A stretch of 64,000 nt of DNA from Candidatus Zhuqueibacterota bacterium (GTDB lineage: Bacteria > Zhuqueibacterota > Zhuqueibacteria > Thermofontimicrobiales > Thiofontviventaceae): contig JAFGDW010000249.1 of NCBI GenBank assembly GCA_016931935.1, forward strand, positions 1 to 64,000, in the 5' to 3' direction. The position numbers were made by a program, and so were the translations under genes. Below are positions 8,871-18,042 of this stretch, piece after piece (the stretch's first letter is position 1; each line of letters starts with the position of its first letter). The notes beneath the pieces are model-generated. The model was not told the DNA's origin. It made no database searches and worked only from the letters and a program-made list of their open reading frames with translations.

Positions 8871-11348
8871 GTGAAAATATATACGAAATTAGGTAAACCC
8901 GTTCTGGCGCTACTGATAGTGACAATTATTTGTCTGACAAGCGGCTGGATTTATGCCCAACAGCAGACCCAATCCAGTTCTGATATTTTACAATCGATGA
9001 AAAAATTAAATGTCCTGGGAAGTGTGCTCTATATTGCCGCTCATCCCGATGACGAAAATACCGGCGTATTGGCGTATTTTTCAAAGGGACAGCTAATGCA
9101 GGCTGCTTACATGTCACTTACCCGGGGCGATGGCGGCCAGAATCTGCTGGGCGACGAACAGGGCGCACTGCTTGGTGTAATTCGTACTCAGGAATTGTTA
9201 GCTGCACGCCGCCTGGATGGTGCGCAACAATTTTTTTCACGGGCAATCGATTTTGGCTATTCAAAATCTGCTGAAGAAACATTGGAATTGTGGAATCGGG
9301 AAGACGTACTGTACGATATTGTAAAGGTCATTCGACAATTCCAGCCGGATGTTATTCTCACACGCTTTACCAGCACGCAGGGGGGGCACGGCCATCATCT
9401 GGCATCGGCGATGCTGGCGGAAGAAGCACTTCATGCGGCGGCTGATCCTAATAAATTTCCCGATCAGTTAAAAACTTTATCCCCCTGGCAAGCGAAACGA
9501 ATCCTATGGAACGCCTGGCGCTCGGACGATAATAGCCTCCCGACTGAAGTTGGCGGTTATAATCAAGTTCTTGGCGTTTCCTATTCAGAAATTGCTGCTG
9601 CCGGACGGTCGATGCACAAAAGTCAGGGATTTGGAGTGTCAGCCTCACGCAGCAGTCGCATCGAGCGATTTGAACTTATAGCCGGCGAGCCAGCCCAGAC
9701 AGATTTATTTGACGGAATCGATATCGGCTGGAGGCGAGTTCCTAAAAGCGGCAAGGTTCAAAAATTAATTACAAATGCAATAAACAATTTCAAACCGGAT
9801 GATCCTGCTGCAAGCGTGCCGGGATTGATAAAAATCTATCAGGAATTGAACACGCTCGAATCTGGCCATTGGGTGAATATCAAAAAACGCGAAGTTAAAA
9901 ATCTGATTTATCAATGCAGCGGACTGTGGCTGGAAGCAGTTGTCTGGCAACCATCAATCTGCCCGGGCATGGATGTGGATGTCCGCTTGATGGCGGTCAA
10001 TCGCACCCCGACTCGAATTCAATTGCAAAAAGTAGATGTAACCTATGCAGCCAGCGACTCCACGTTAAACGCTGATTTAGTAGCATTAAGTCCGGTTTCC
10101 CTCACACAAAAAGTAACCATCCCGAACGATGCTAAATATACACAACCGTTTTGGCTCATAGTGCCTGCACAAGGTGATATGTTTACAGTCACAGATTTTA
10201 ACAACATCGGCAAGGCGGAAAATGGCCCGGCACTAACTGCGACATTTCATTTGAAAATTGACGATGTCCCGATTGCGTTGGAAATTCCGGTGGTCTATCG
10301 CTGGACCGATGCGGTTGGGGGCGAACAATTCAAACCGTTTGTCATTCGACCACCGGTGAGCGTGGCTATCGATCATCCGACGTATGTTTTCTCCGATAGT
10401 AAAGTCCATGATGTGGAAATTAACGTCAGCGCCGGAACCGATGATGTCGCCGGGGAATTATTTGTCACACTCCCCGATGGCTGGCATGCGGAACCGGCAT
10501 CGATTCCGTTTTCGTTGGCGAAATCCGGTGAGCAGACTGGCTTCCGGTTCAAAGTGTCAAATTCGCCCACTGCAGTTAGCGGAGTCATGCAATTGCATGC
10601 GCGAATAAATAGCCACGAATATTCTGATCATGAAATCGACATTGAGTATCCCCATATCAAACCGCAAATGGTGCTGGTGCCTGCGCAAACTAAACTGGTT
10701 AAACTGGATATTCAGACAACTGATCGACGTATCGGTTACATCATGGGTTCGGGCGATGAAATTCCGGACGCACTTATGCAACTTGGTTATTCCGTTGATC
10801 TGTTGAGTGATGAAGACATCAATTCCGGTGATTTGTCCAAATACGATGTCATTATATGTGGCGTTCGTGCATTTAATGCCAGAGAAAATCTGGAAAATCA
10901 GCAACAACGATTGATCGATTTTGTGGAACAGGGAGGCACGTGGATTGTGCAACATAATACCCGATTTGGAAATAAGGTAAGTCAAATTGGACCATATCCG
11001 CTTACAATCGGGCGCGACCGTATTGCCAAGGAAAACGCGCCGATGGAAATTCTTATTCCCGATCATCCATTGATGAGCTATCCCAATAAAATTACCGAAA
11101 AAGATTTTGAAGGCTGGGTGCAGGAACGCGGTCTTTATTTCGCGAGCGAATGGGGAGGCAAGCTTTATCCGATTTTGTCCGGTAGTGACCAGGGCGAACC
11201 AGCGCAGTTGGGTGGATTACTTTATGCGCCATACGGAAAAGGGATTTTTATTTATACCGGATTTTCGTGGTTTCGTCAATTGCCTGCGGGTGTGCCCGGC
11301 GCATATCGAATATTTGTGAATCTTGTGTCTGCGAAAGGAAAGCAATGA
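8871..11348 (+). CDS. PIG-L family deacetylase with C-terminal amidotransferase-like domain
   Basis: An 825-residue exported protein. The signal peptide ends near WIYAQ (residue 30). The LmbE/PIG-L zinc deacetylase motif AHPDDEN lies at 57-63, and a second metal-binding histidine region (GGHGHHLASA) follows at about 170. PIG-L enzymes remove N-acetyl groups from sugar amides. A middle beta-sandwich region (about 340-600) and a C-terminal region resembling a ThuA/GATase1-like fold (DALMQLGYSVDLL, YDVIICGVRAFN) follow. The start is a GTG with GCGGAGA upstream. Its last bases overlap the next start (ATGA), so it begins a three-gene operon with a small membrane protein and a sodium symporter. This suggests processing of an amino-sugar conjugate before or with uptake (inference). 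Confidence 0.88.
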   Translation: MKIYTKLGKPVLALLIVTIICLTSGWIYAQQQTQSSSDILQSMKKLNVLGSVLYIAAHPDDENTGVLAYFSKGQLMQAAYMSLTRGDGGQNLLGDEQGALLGVIRTQELLAARRLDGAQQFFSRAIDFGYSKSAEETLELWNREDVLYDIVKVIRQFQPDVILTRFTSTQGGHGHHLASAMLAEEALHAAADPNKFPDQLKTLSPWQAKRILWNAWRSDDNSLPTEVGGYNQVLGVSYSEIAAAGRSMHKSQGFGVSASRSSRIERFELIAGEPAQTDLFDGIDIGWRRVPKSGKVQKLITNAINNFKPDDPAASVPGLIKIYQELNTLESGHWVNIKKREVKNLIYQCSGLWLEAVVWQPSICPGMDVDVRLMAVNRTPTRIQLQKVDVTYAASDSTLNADLVALSPVSLTQKVTIPNDAKYTQPFWLIVPAQGDMFTVTDFNNIGKAENGPALTATFHLKIDDVPIALEIPVVYRWTDAVGGEQFKPFVIRPPVSVAIDHPTYVFSDSKVHDVEINVSAGTDDVAGELFVTLPDGWHAEPASIPFSLAKSGEQTGFRFKVSNSPTAVSGVMQLHARINSHEYSDHEIDIEYPHIKPQMVLVPAQTKLVKLDIQTTDRRIGYIMGSGDEIPDALMQLGYSVDLLSDEDINSGDLSKYDVIICGVRAFNARENLENQQQRLIDFVEQGGTWIVQHNTRFGNKVSQIGPYPLTIGRDRIAKENAPMEILIPDHPLMSYPNKITEKDFEGWVQERGLYFASEWGGKLYPILSGSDQGEPAQLGGLLYAPYGKGIFIYTGFSWFRQLPAGVPGAYRIFVNLVSAKGKQ

Positions 11349-11479
11349 GTGAGAATGCAATTCCTGAAAATGATACTCCTCCGATCCTGAAACGCTGGTC
11401 GCGATTGTACTGGCTTGTCATTATTAATTTGTTATTCTGGCTGTCTGCATTCTACGTCTGCCGAAGGATATTCGAATGA
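11345..11479 (+). CDS. 44-residue single-pass membrane protein
   Basis: A small reading frame that fits tightly between its neighbours: its ATG overlaps the deacetylase stop (ATGA) and its stop overlaps the symporter start (ATGA). AAAGGAAAGCA is a good ribosome site. The product has a polar N-terminus (MSENAIPENDTPP), a basic KRW segment and one hydrophobic helix (LYWLVIINLLFWLSAFYVC) followed by RRIF. It could be a small accessory subunit of the symporter, as is known for some transporter families; the specific pairing is inference. The double 4-base overlap is the main evidence that it is real. Confidence 0.75.
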   Translation: MSENAIPENDTPPILKRWSRLYWLVIINLLFWLSAFYVCRRIFE

Positions 11480-13155
11480 GCGGATTTGACTGGTTTCTGA
11501 TGGCCGGTTTTCTATTGTTCATTGTTGCTTATGGAACATGGAAAAGCCGGGGCAGCAAAAATATCAAGGATTATCTGCTCGCCAATCGTTCCACGCCCTG
11601 GTACACGGTGGCGCTCTCGATAATGGCAACTCAGGCCAGCGCTATTACGTTTCTTTCCACACCAGGCCAGGCGTATGTGGACGGGATGCGGTTTGTGCAA
11701 TTTTACATCGGATTGCCGATTGCGATGATTATTTTATCGGTAACGGCAGTGCCGTTGTACCACAAATTAAACGTGTACACTGCCTACGAATATCTGGAAA
11801 GCCGTTTCGATTTGAAAAACCGTGCGTTGGGAAGTCTGCTGTTTTTGATTCAACGGGGACTGGCGTGCGGTTTTACCATTTTTGCGCCGGCGCTGATTTT
11901 GTCGGCCATTTTGGGCTGGCCATTGCAGTGGACAATTCTCATTATCGGCGTTCTTGTTATTATTTACACGGCCTCGGGTGGAACGGATGCCGTGAACAAA
12001 ACACACATCCTACAAATGACAGTGATTTTCTTCGGCATGATTTCCGCATTTTTTATGATTTTTAAATTGCTGCCCGACCATGTCTCGTTTATCGACGCAG
12101 CGCACATAGCCGGAAAAATGGGGAAGCTGAATACGATTGATTTCTCGTTTAATTTAAATGACCGCTATACCTTTTGGTCGGGATTGATCGGCGGTACATT
12201 TTTGATGCTGTCGTATTTCGGTACGGATCAATCGCAGGTGCAGCGTTATCTGTCCGGGAAATCGGTTGCCCAAAGCCGGATGGGCTTGCTGCTCAATGGC
12301 ATTATAAAAGTCCCGATGCAGTTTTTCATTCTGCTGATCGGGGCGATGGTGTTTGTGTTTTATCAGTTCGCCACGCCGCCGTTATTTTTCAATCCGGTGC
12401 AAAACGAAGCCATGAAAACCAGTCAATATGCCGCCGATTACGCACAGCTTGAATCGGACTATGCGCTTGTACACATACAGGAACGGCAATCGATCGACCA
12501 TTTGCTTATGGCTATAAAGGGCGGTGATGATGTTGCAATTCAATCGGAAAAAGCTGCTGTGATGCAGACGCAACAACACGCGCAAACGATTCGCAACAAT
12601 GCGATTTCGCTCATCAAACAAAACAATGCCGCCAGTGATGGCAACGATACCAATTATATTTTTCTGAATTTTGTGCTGAATTTTCTGCCGCACGGATTAA
12701 TCGGGCTGGTACTGGCTGCAATTTTGTCGGCGTCGATGTCATCCACGGCTGCAGAATTGAATGCACTGGCATCAACTACCGTTGTCGACATTTATCGTCG
12801 CATGATCCGGAAACAGGGTAGTGATCGGCATTATCTGATTGCATCGAAATTGGCCACAGTCTTCTGGGGGGGCTGCGCGATTTTTTTCGCGCTGTTTGCC
12901 AACCGGCTTGGTTCGTTGATTGAGGCAGTCAATATTCTGGGTTCCTTATTTTACGGGACAATTTTGGGGATTTTTCTGGTGGCGTTTTATGTGAAGCAAG
13001 TGCGTGGGCATGCGGTGTTTATCGCGGCGATCATTGCTGAACTGGTTGTGTTGGCATTGTTCGCCTGGTCGGCTATTCCGTACTTGTGGTTTAATTTTAT
13101 CGGGTGTGTGATCGTGGTGTTTTTAGCGTTTGGGTTACAAAAGCTTGGCAGATAA
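11476..13155 (+). CDS. Sodium:solute symporter (SSS/SLC5 family)
   Basis: A 559-residue inner-membrane symporter with about 13 predicted helices. It shows the SSS-type SKNIKDYLLANRSTPWY loop, the TQASAITFLSTPGQAY region in the second helix and FGTDQSQVQRYLSGKS in the seventh. It uses a sodium gradient to import a sugar, amino acid or organic acid; the substrate is not visible. It has a long hydrophilic insert of about 75 residues (roughly 310-390, rich in Gln, Ala and charged residues) between two helices, unlike the short loop of typical members. Translation is coupled to the preceding 44-residue membrane protein. The adjacent exported PIG-L deacetylase hints at an amino-sugar product as substrate. 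Confidence 0.92.
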   Translation: MSGFDWFLMAGFLLFIVAYGTWKSRGSKNIKDYLLANRSTPWYTVALSIMATQASAITFLSTPGQAYVDGMRFVQFYIGLPIAMIILSVTAVPLYHKLNVYTAYEYLESRFDLKNRALGSLLFLIQRGLACGFTIFAPALILSAILGWPLQWTILIIGVLVIIYTASGGTDAVNKTHILQMTVIFFGMISAFFMIFKLLPDHVSFIDAAHIAGKMGKLNTIDFSFNLNDRYTFWSGLIGGTFLMLSYFGTDQSQVQRYLSGKSVAQSRMGLLLNGIIKVPMQFFILLIGAMVFVFYQFATPPLFFNPVQNEAMKTSQYAADYAQLESDYALVHIQERQSIDHLLMAIKGGDDVAIQSEKAAVMQTQQHAQTIRNNAISLIKQNNAASDGNDTNYIFLNFVLNFLPHGLIGLVLAAILSASMSSTAAELNALASTTVVDIYRRMIRKQGSDRHYLIASKLATVFWGGCAIFFALFANRLGSLIEAVNILGSLFYGTILGIFLVAFYVKQVRGHAVFIAAIIAELVVLALFAWSAIPYLWFNFIGCVIVVFLAFGLQKLGR

Positions 13156-13231
13156 ATCGCATTAAAGTGGTTTCAATTTTAATAATGGAGAAAAAAGTTG
13201 ATTTTTATACTTCATTGGCGTATATTGGTTT

Positions 13232-13552
13232 ATGAAAATAATTGAGACTTCAATCTTTACTCAACAGGTCATAAATATTCTAACTGAAGATGAATACCGT
13301 GAGTTGCAAAATACCCTTATAAGACATCCCGAACAGGGCGATTTAATCAGAGGCAGTGGTGGTCTTCGTAAAATCCTGTGGCATGTATCAGGAAGTGGAA
13401 AACGAGGTGGAAGTTGAATAATTTATTTCTATTTTAAATCAGAATCAACATTACTTATGCTTTATATTTATAAAAAAATTGAGAGAAGTGATTTGACTGT
13501 CGAACAAATTAAAATTTTAAAAAAACTCGTCGAAAAGGAATTTCAAGAATGA
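13232..13552 (+). pseudogene. HigB/RelE-type toxin gene with internal TGA
   Basis: A 106-codon frame that would encode a RelE/HigB-type mRNA interferase. It reads MKIIETSIFTQQVINIL and later LRKILWHVSGSGKRGGS, then meets a TGA at 13415-13417 (codon 62). In the same frame it continues IIYFYFKSESTLLMLY and EQIKILKKLVEKEFQE to a TGA at 13550-13552. Relatives normally have Arg after the GKRGG segment, so a single CGA to TGA change explains the stop. The full-length frame ends in a 4-base overlap with the antitoxin start, as expected for an intact operon. As read, the toxin is truncated and should be inactive. Confidence 0.85.
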
Positions 13553-13839
13553 AAGAAGAATTATTTAATGAACTGCTTGAGAGTATTAAGCAAGGCGGAG
13601 CTATCAGGCGAGGTGAGATTGAACCATCCAGAATTTTCAATTTTGATATGCCTAATGTGCAATCAATTAGGAATAGTTATGGGCTATCTCAACAGAAATT
13701 TGCAAAATTAATTGGAATCAGTGTGTCAACACTCCGAAATTGGGAGCAAGGTCGACGTCAGCCGGACGGCCCAGCGCGCGTCTTGTTGCAAGTTGCTGCC
13801 AAACATCCTGAGGCAATTCTGGATACGATACACAATTGA
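13549..13839 (+). CDS. HTH antitoxin (NadS/HigA-like)
   Basis: A 96-residue XRE-family helix-turn-helix protein with the core RNSYGLSQQKFAKLIGISVS and LRNWEQGRRQPDGPARVLLQ at residues about 45-82, the pattern of NadS/HigA antitoxins. In these modules it binds the toxin and represses the shared promoter. Its ATG overlaps the toxin stop by four bases. The gene is intact while its toxin carries an internal stop, so it may persist as an orphan regulator or protect against related toxins. Confidence 0.88.
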   Translation: MKEELFNELLESIKQGGAIRRGEIEPSRIFNFDMPNVQSIRNSYGLSQQKFAKLIGISVSTLRNWEQGRRQPDGPARVLLQVAAKHPEAILDTIHN

Positions 13840-14021
13840 GTACTACAATTAGAAAATATCTAAAAACTTTTTTGTTAATCCTGCCCTTGTTTAGGATTGT
13901 TGTTTCGCGTCCCGATTAATCAGATTATAGACAATATCGAAAGTAAAATCGTGAGTGAATTGACATCGACTGATTCAGCCGAAAGTTAAACATACACTGA
14001 TGCTTCAGATAGACTCGAAAT

Positions 14022-14063
14022 AAAAAAGCCACAGACTCAACCTTCGAATCTGCGGCCTTTTTT
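14022..14063. terminator. Bidirectional intrinsic terminator
   Basis: AAAAAAGCC-ACAGA pairs with TCTGCGGCCTTTTTT with one bulge. It lies just before the convergent end of serA and after the antitoxin gene. The A and T tracts on the two sides let it work in both directions. Confidence 0.8.
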
Positions 14064-14078
14064 ATTGTACCCGTTTTT

Positions 14079-15644
14079 CTATAAACTAATTGATTTTACT
14101 TTGCGGATTTCTGCTACATTAGTCATTTCGGCAGCGACATTGGCAGGCAACGCTTTATCGATAGACAACACCATCATTGCTGATTTCGCGGTGCCGGTTT
14201 TGCCGACGCTCATGCCTTCGATATTGATTTTATTGTCACCCATAATCGATCCAACCTTACCGACCACACCGGGAACATCGTCGTGTTCAACCATCACGTG
14301 ATGATGCGCCGGAGAGATATCCAGCTCAAAATCATTAATGGCAACGATGCGTGCTTTGTTGCCGTCAAACAAGGTGCCCGAAATTTGAGTGCCATCGATC
14401 TGGACGTTGATCAGGTTAACAAAATTTTCAGCCTTTTCCGATTTGGATTCGGTGACAGTAATATTTCGTTCTTCAGTCATAAGTGACGCGTTCACATAAT
14501 TAACCGATTCAGCGTATCGACTTAACATGCCTTTCAATGTTGCCAGTTTCAGAATTTTAGTATCGAAATTGGCAATTGGGCCGTAGTAATTAATATCAAC
14601 CTTATTGACATTGCCTTCGCAAATCTGTGAGGCAAAACTCCCAAGTTGTTCGGCCAACGGCAGGAACGGGCCGCTGTTCGGATCAGGCGTGGGAATGTTC
14701 ACAGCGTTTTTGATCAGATTGTTTTCGAAATAATCCACGAACTGGTTGGCAATATCCACAGCCACTTTTTCCTGAGCATCGACTGTGGATGCGCCCAGAT
14801 GCGGCGTGACGATAACATTGTCCAATTCCGCCAATGGCGTGTCAAACGGTGTGCCTTCTTTCTTTGGCTCGTTCTCGAAAACATCCAGCGCAGCGCCCTT
14901 AAGTTTGCCTGACTTCAGCGCTTCGTACAACGCCGCTTCATCGACTACGCCACCGCGGGCAACGTTGATTAAGTAAGCGCCAGCTTTCATCATGGCAATT
15001 TCTTTCGCGCCGATTACATATTCTTTTTGCTTCGGAATGTGAGGCGTCACATAATCAGCCTGCTTTAGCAGCTCTTCAAGTGAATCAACAATTGTGAAGT
15101 CTGTGTTTTTAACAGCGTCAGCAGACAGGAACGGATCATAAATAACGACCTTCATCCCAAAGCCGGACATCACTTTCGCTACATGACCACCGATTTTGCC
15201 AAAGCCGATAACACCAAGCGTGCGTCCATAAATTTCAGAACCCATATACTGCTTTTTATACCAGGTCTTTGTTTTGAGCGCCATATATGCTTGTGGAATA
15301 TTTCGGGACACAGCCGTAATCATGGCAACCGTATGCTCCGCTGCTGAAATCGTATTCCCGGACGGTGCATTCATAACGATGATCCCTTTTTTCGTCGCAG
15401 CAGGAATATCGATATTATCCACACCAACACCAGCGCGGCCAACGACTTTCAATTTACTGGCGTTTTCGATGATCGGTGCTGTGACGCGAGTGGCCGAACG
15501 AACGATCATCGCATCGTATTCAGGAATAATGGCGATGAGTTCATCCTCCGGCAGGCCGGTTTTTGAATCGACCTGATAGTTTTTATCACGTAGAATTTTT
15601 AAGCCTTCTTCAGATGTTTTATCGGCAACTAATACTTTTATCAT
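14079..15644 (-). CDS. serA: D-3-phosphoglycerate dehydrogenase
   Basis: A 521-residue long-form SerA that oxidises 3-phosphoglycerate to 3-phosphohydroxypyruvate with NAD, the first step of serine synthesis. The Rossmann motif VIGFGKIGGHVAK is at 145-157. Catalytic residues are R230 (NVARGG), E259 (FENEP) and H282 (TPHLGAS). An intervening domain (about 320-440) and a C-terminal ACT domain (about 445-521, PGVVGKVGSIMGDNKINIEGM) make it the ACT-containing type that is usually feedback-regulated by serine. Its ATG overlaps the upstream aminotransferase stop by four bases. It is the last gene of a three-gene minus-strand operon. Confidence 0.96.
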   Translation of the reverse strand: MIKVLVADKTSEEGLKILRDKNYQVDSKTGLPEDELIAIIPEYDAMIVRSATRVTAPIIENASKLKVVGRAGVGVDNIDIPAATKKGIIVMNAPSGNTISAAEHTVAMITAVSRNIPQAYMALKTKTWYKKQYMGSEIYGRTLGVIGFGKIGGHVAKVMSGFGMKVVIYDPFLSADAVKNTDFTIVDSLEELLKQADYVTPHIPKQKEYVIGAKEIAMMKAGAYLINVARGGVVDEAALYEALKSGKLKGAALDVFENEPKKEGTPFDTPLAELDNVIVTPHLGASTVDAQEKVAVDIANQFVDYFENNLIKNAVNIPTPDPNSGPFLPLAEQLGSFASQICEGNVNKVDINYYGPIANFDTKILKLATLKGMLSRYAESVNYVNASLMTEERNITVTESKSEKAENFVNLINVQIDGTQISGTLFDGNKARIVAINDFELDISPAHHHVMVEHDDVPGVVGKVGSIMGDNKINIEGMSVGKTGTAKSAMMVLSIDKALPANVAAEMTNVAEIRKVKSISL

Positions 15645-16744
15645 GTTAAGCTTCCCTCCAATGCGCCGAGATATTCATCGAGTTCCGCTTTTGTAATGTC
15701 ACCCATTATCGGGATGCGGAACGTGGTATGCTTGCCTTCGGCTTTCAGCGCGTCGTTCAATTTGCGGTAACCGGCATCGAATGCAAACCCTTTTTCCAGC
15801 ATGGCGGTTTTTACAGCGCCAAGATCAAAGCCTTTGGTGTTTTCAATACAAACAACGGTGTCGGATGGATTGCTTTTCGGGAAAAGCGTTAAGCCATTGG
15901 AAGTTGCCCATGAACGTGTGTAATCGGCAAGTTGTTTGATGCGGGCGAAGCGATTTTCCAGGCCTTCGACATTAAGAATGTATTCAAGCTGTCCCTGAAG
16001 CTCATCGATTGTCACTTCATTGGGCGTGGTCGCGGTTTGTCCCTTTTCGCGGTATTTCTGGAATTCGACAAAATCAAAATAGTAACCGCGGTTCGGTACC
16101 TGGGCCGCCTTTTCCAGAGCCTTTTGGCTGACTGCGCCAACAGCAAAACCGGCATCAATACCCAATGATTTCTGCCCGCTGGTTAAGACAACGTCCACGG
16201 CATTTTCCTGAACTTTAATCGGCATGCCAGCAATTGAGCTGACAGCATCGACCAGCAGCAGCACATTGTATTTTTTCGTGACAACACTTACGTCTTCCAG
16301 TTTATTAATAACGCCGGTGCTGGTTTCGTTGTGGGTGATACATATCGCCACAAATTCGCCGGTTTTCAACTTGTCTTCGATCACGTTTACATCGGCCGGT
16401 TCACCCGGATTGAATTTCAAATATTCGGTCTGCTTGCCGTTTTTCTTGGCGACGTTGTACCACAAATCACCAAATGCGCCAATGCTGACCATTAACACTT
16501 TTTCATCATCTTTCACGCAGTTACGAACAGCGCCTTCCATGAGCCCTGTTCCGGATGAAGTGGAGACGATTGAGATATAGTCATCGGAATCAATATAGAG
16601 CAATTTTTTCAGATTTTCGAATACCGGTTTCAGTCGTTTGGAGATTTCAGGAGTTCGGTGGCCATATGGAAAATGATTGGCCCTTATTTCACGAACTCTG
16701 TCACTGATGTTGATAGGACCAGGGATGAATAATTTTGTGTGCAT
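15641..16744 (-). CDS. Class V aminotransferase (phosphoserine or serine-glyoxylate type)
   Basis: A 367-residue PLP aminotransferase of class V, resembling alanine/serine-glyoxylate aminotransferases and the non-classical phosphoserine aminotransferases. The PLP lysine is in TSGQKSLGIDAG (K192), with VDAVSSIAGMP before it as the family's cofactor-aspartate region and the phosphate-binding SSGTGLMEGAVRN segment at 63-75. Because serA follows with a 4-base overlap, the likely role is conversion of 3-phosphohydroxypyruvate and glutamate to phosphoserine and 2-oxoglutarate. The family call is firm; the substrate is inferred from context. AGGAGGAAT precedes the ATG. Confidence 0.88.
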   Translation of the reverse strand: MHTKLFIPGPINISDRVREIRANHFPYGHRTPEISKRLKPVFENLKKLLYIDSDDYISIVSTSSGTGLMEGAVRNCVKDDEKVLMVSIGAFGDLWYNVAKKNGKQTEYLKFNPGEPADVNVIEDKLKTGEFVAICITHNETSTGVINKLEDVSVVTKKYNVLLLVDAVSSIAGMPIKVQENAVDVVLTSGQKSLGIDAGFAVGAVSQKALEKAAQVPNRGYYFDFVEFQKYREKGQTATTPNEVTIDELQGQLEYILNVEGLENRFARIKQLADYTRSWATSNGLTLFPKSNPSDTVVCIENTKGFDLGAVKTAMLEKGFAFDAGYRKLNDALKAEGKHTTFRIPIMGDITKAELDEYLGALEGSLT

Positions 16745-16755
16745 TTAATTCCTCC

Positions 16756-18042
16756 TTATGAGAGTTTGTGGAAAATTAATCCGCTAACAAGCTTCGGATA
16801 AAAGTAGGTTGATTTTTGTGGCATCCGCTCTCCTTTGGATGTGATGGCTTTGATTTGGGAAATTTTCGTTGGGTTCAGAAAAAACGCCAATTGAAAATTA
16901 CCGTTGTCCACTAATTCAATGGATTCATCGCCATCCTTACTATATGAAATATGGCTTTCGATATTTGATTGAATGTGAAGCACATGTTTAACAATAATCT
17001 CGTTGAATATTGCCACATCCAGATGTCTCAGATCGGTAGACATATCTGATGGGAATAGTGAATTGATGATATTGGTATCTTTTATGCTCAACGAATAAAA
17101 TTTGTTTCCGCCATCGTAAAGGCCGAAGGTGTGATGGATTGCGCCCTGCTTCTTTAGATCGTTTAAAAATAGCTGTTTATCAGCGATAGAAAATGAATCG
17201 ATATTGAAGTAATTTTCTATTTTGGTGTGCAAATTTTCAAATATTTCCCCCGGCAGATTTTTGAATAGACGGTGTGTCGGCAGCACTGACAACCCCGGAT
17301 CGTCCATGTTGATAAAAGCCATCATGCAGTATGCAGCGCCGGGAATTTCCGGATGGTCGTCACGAAATTTGAGGGCAGTCTCGTAACGATGGTGGCCGTC
17401 AGCGATAATCAGGCTGTTAGCAGTCATCAGCGCTTGTATCTGTTGGATGGCATCGGTATCGTTGATTCGCCAAATACGTTGCGTAATATCATCACCCATG
17501 TCGAAATCAAACAGTGCCGGCATGGTGACCATCTGGTCGCGCAAAATCGCATTGATTGCATTCCGGGGATCGGAATAGAGCATAAAAATCATGCCCGTAT
17601 TTGCGTGAGTCGCTTCCATTAATTTATAGCGATCCACTTTCGGGCCGGAGTGGGTTTGTTCATGCGGGAATACAACATGAGCGTCAAAATTTTCGAGCTT
17701 CAATAATGCAATGTAACCCAGACGGGATTTTGGATGTCCCGGAGTCACTTCATAAACTTGTTCGTAAGCATATATGGCGGGTTCATCATCCTGCCGGACA
17801 ATATCATTTGCGATCCAGGCGTTTAAATAGGCGTTTGCTCTGGTGTATACGGTTTCGCTGGCGCTATCACTCTTAAATTCTTTCCCTTTGATAACGCGGG
17901 CAAAATTATAATCGGACGCCTGATAGTAGCGCGTTTGCATTTCGGCTGAAATTGTATCATATGGTTGGGAAACCAACAGCCGAATGCTGCCTGCTTTATC
18001 TTCATTAAACATGAAACCGCGAAATGGTTGTACTTCTGCCAT
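16756..18042 (-). CDS. DUF1015 family protein
   Basis: A 428-residue cytoplasmic protein of the DUF1015 family, recognised from the N-terminal VQPFRGFMFN and SQPYDTISAEM pattern, the HEQTHSGPK segment and the conserved IIADGHHRYETALKF motif. The ATG at 18042 has AAAGGGACATC upstream and begins the conserved domain; a longer frame to 18165 runs into a palindromic repeat region. It ends 11 bases before the aminotransferase gene, so it heads the serine operon. From memory, DUF1015 genes sit beside serA/serC in several FCB-group genomes, which suggests a role connected to serine or phosphoserine. The biochemical function is not established here. Confidence 0.88.
   Translation of the reverse strand: MAEVQPFRGFMFNEDKAGSIRLLVSQPYDTISAEMQTRYYQASDYNFARVIKGKEFKSDSASETVYTRANAYLNAWIANDIVRQDDEPAIYAYEQVYEVTPGHPKSRLGYIALLKLENFDAHVVFPHEQTHSGPKVDRYKLMEATHANTGMIFMLYSDPRNAINAILRDQMVTMPALFDFDMGDDITQRIWRINDTDAIQQIQALMTANSLIIADGHHRYETALKFRDDHPEIPGAAYCMMAFINMDDPGLSVLPTHRLFKNLPGEIFENLHTKIENYFNIDSFSIADKQLFLNDLKKQGAIHHTFGLYDGGNKFYSLSIKDTNIINSLFPSDMSTDLRHLDVAIFNEIIVKHVLHIQSNIESHISYSKDGDESIELVDNGNFQLAFFLNPTKISQIKAITSKGERMPQKSTYFYPKLVSGLIFHKLS

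Noticed and set aside
13415-13417. TGA as a recoded sense codon in the toxin gene
   Set aside because: Many intact genes in the window end with TGA, and no selenocysteine-type structure or family reason for recoding is apparent.
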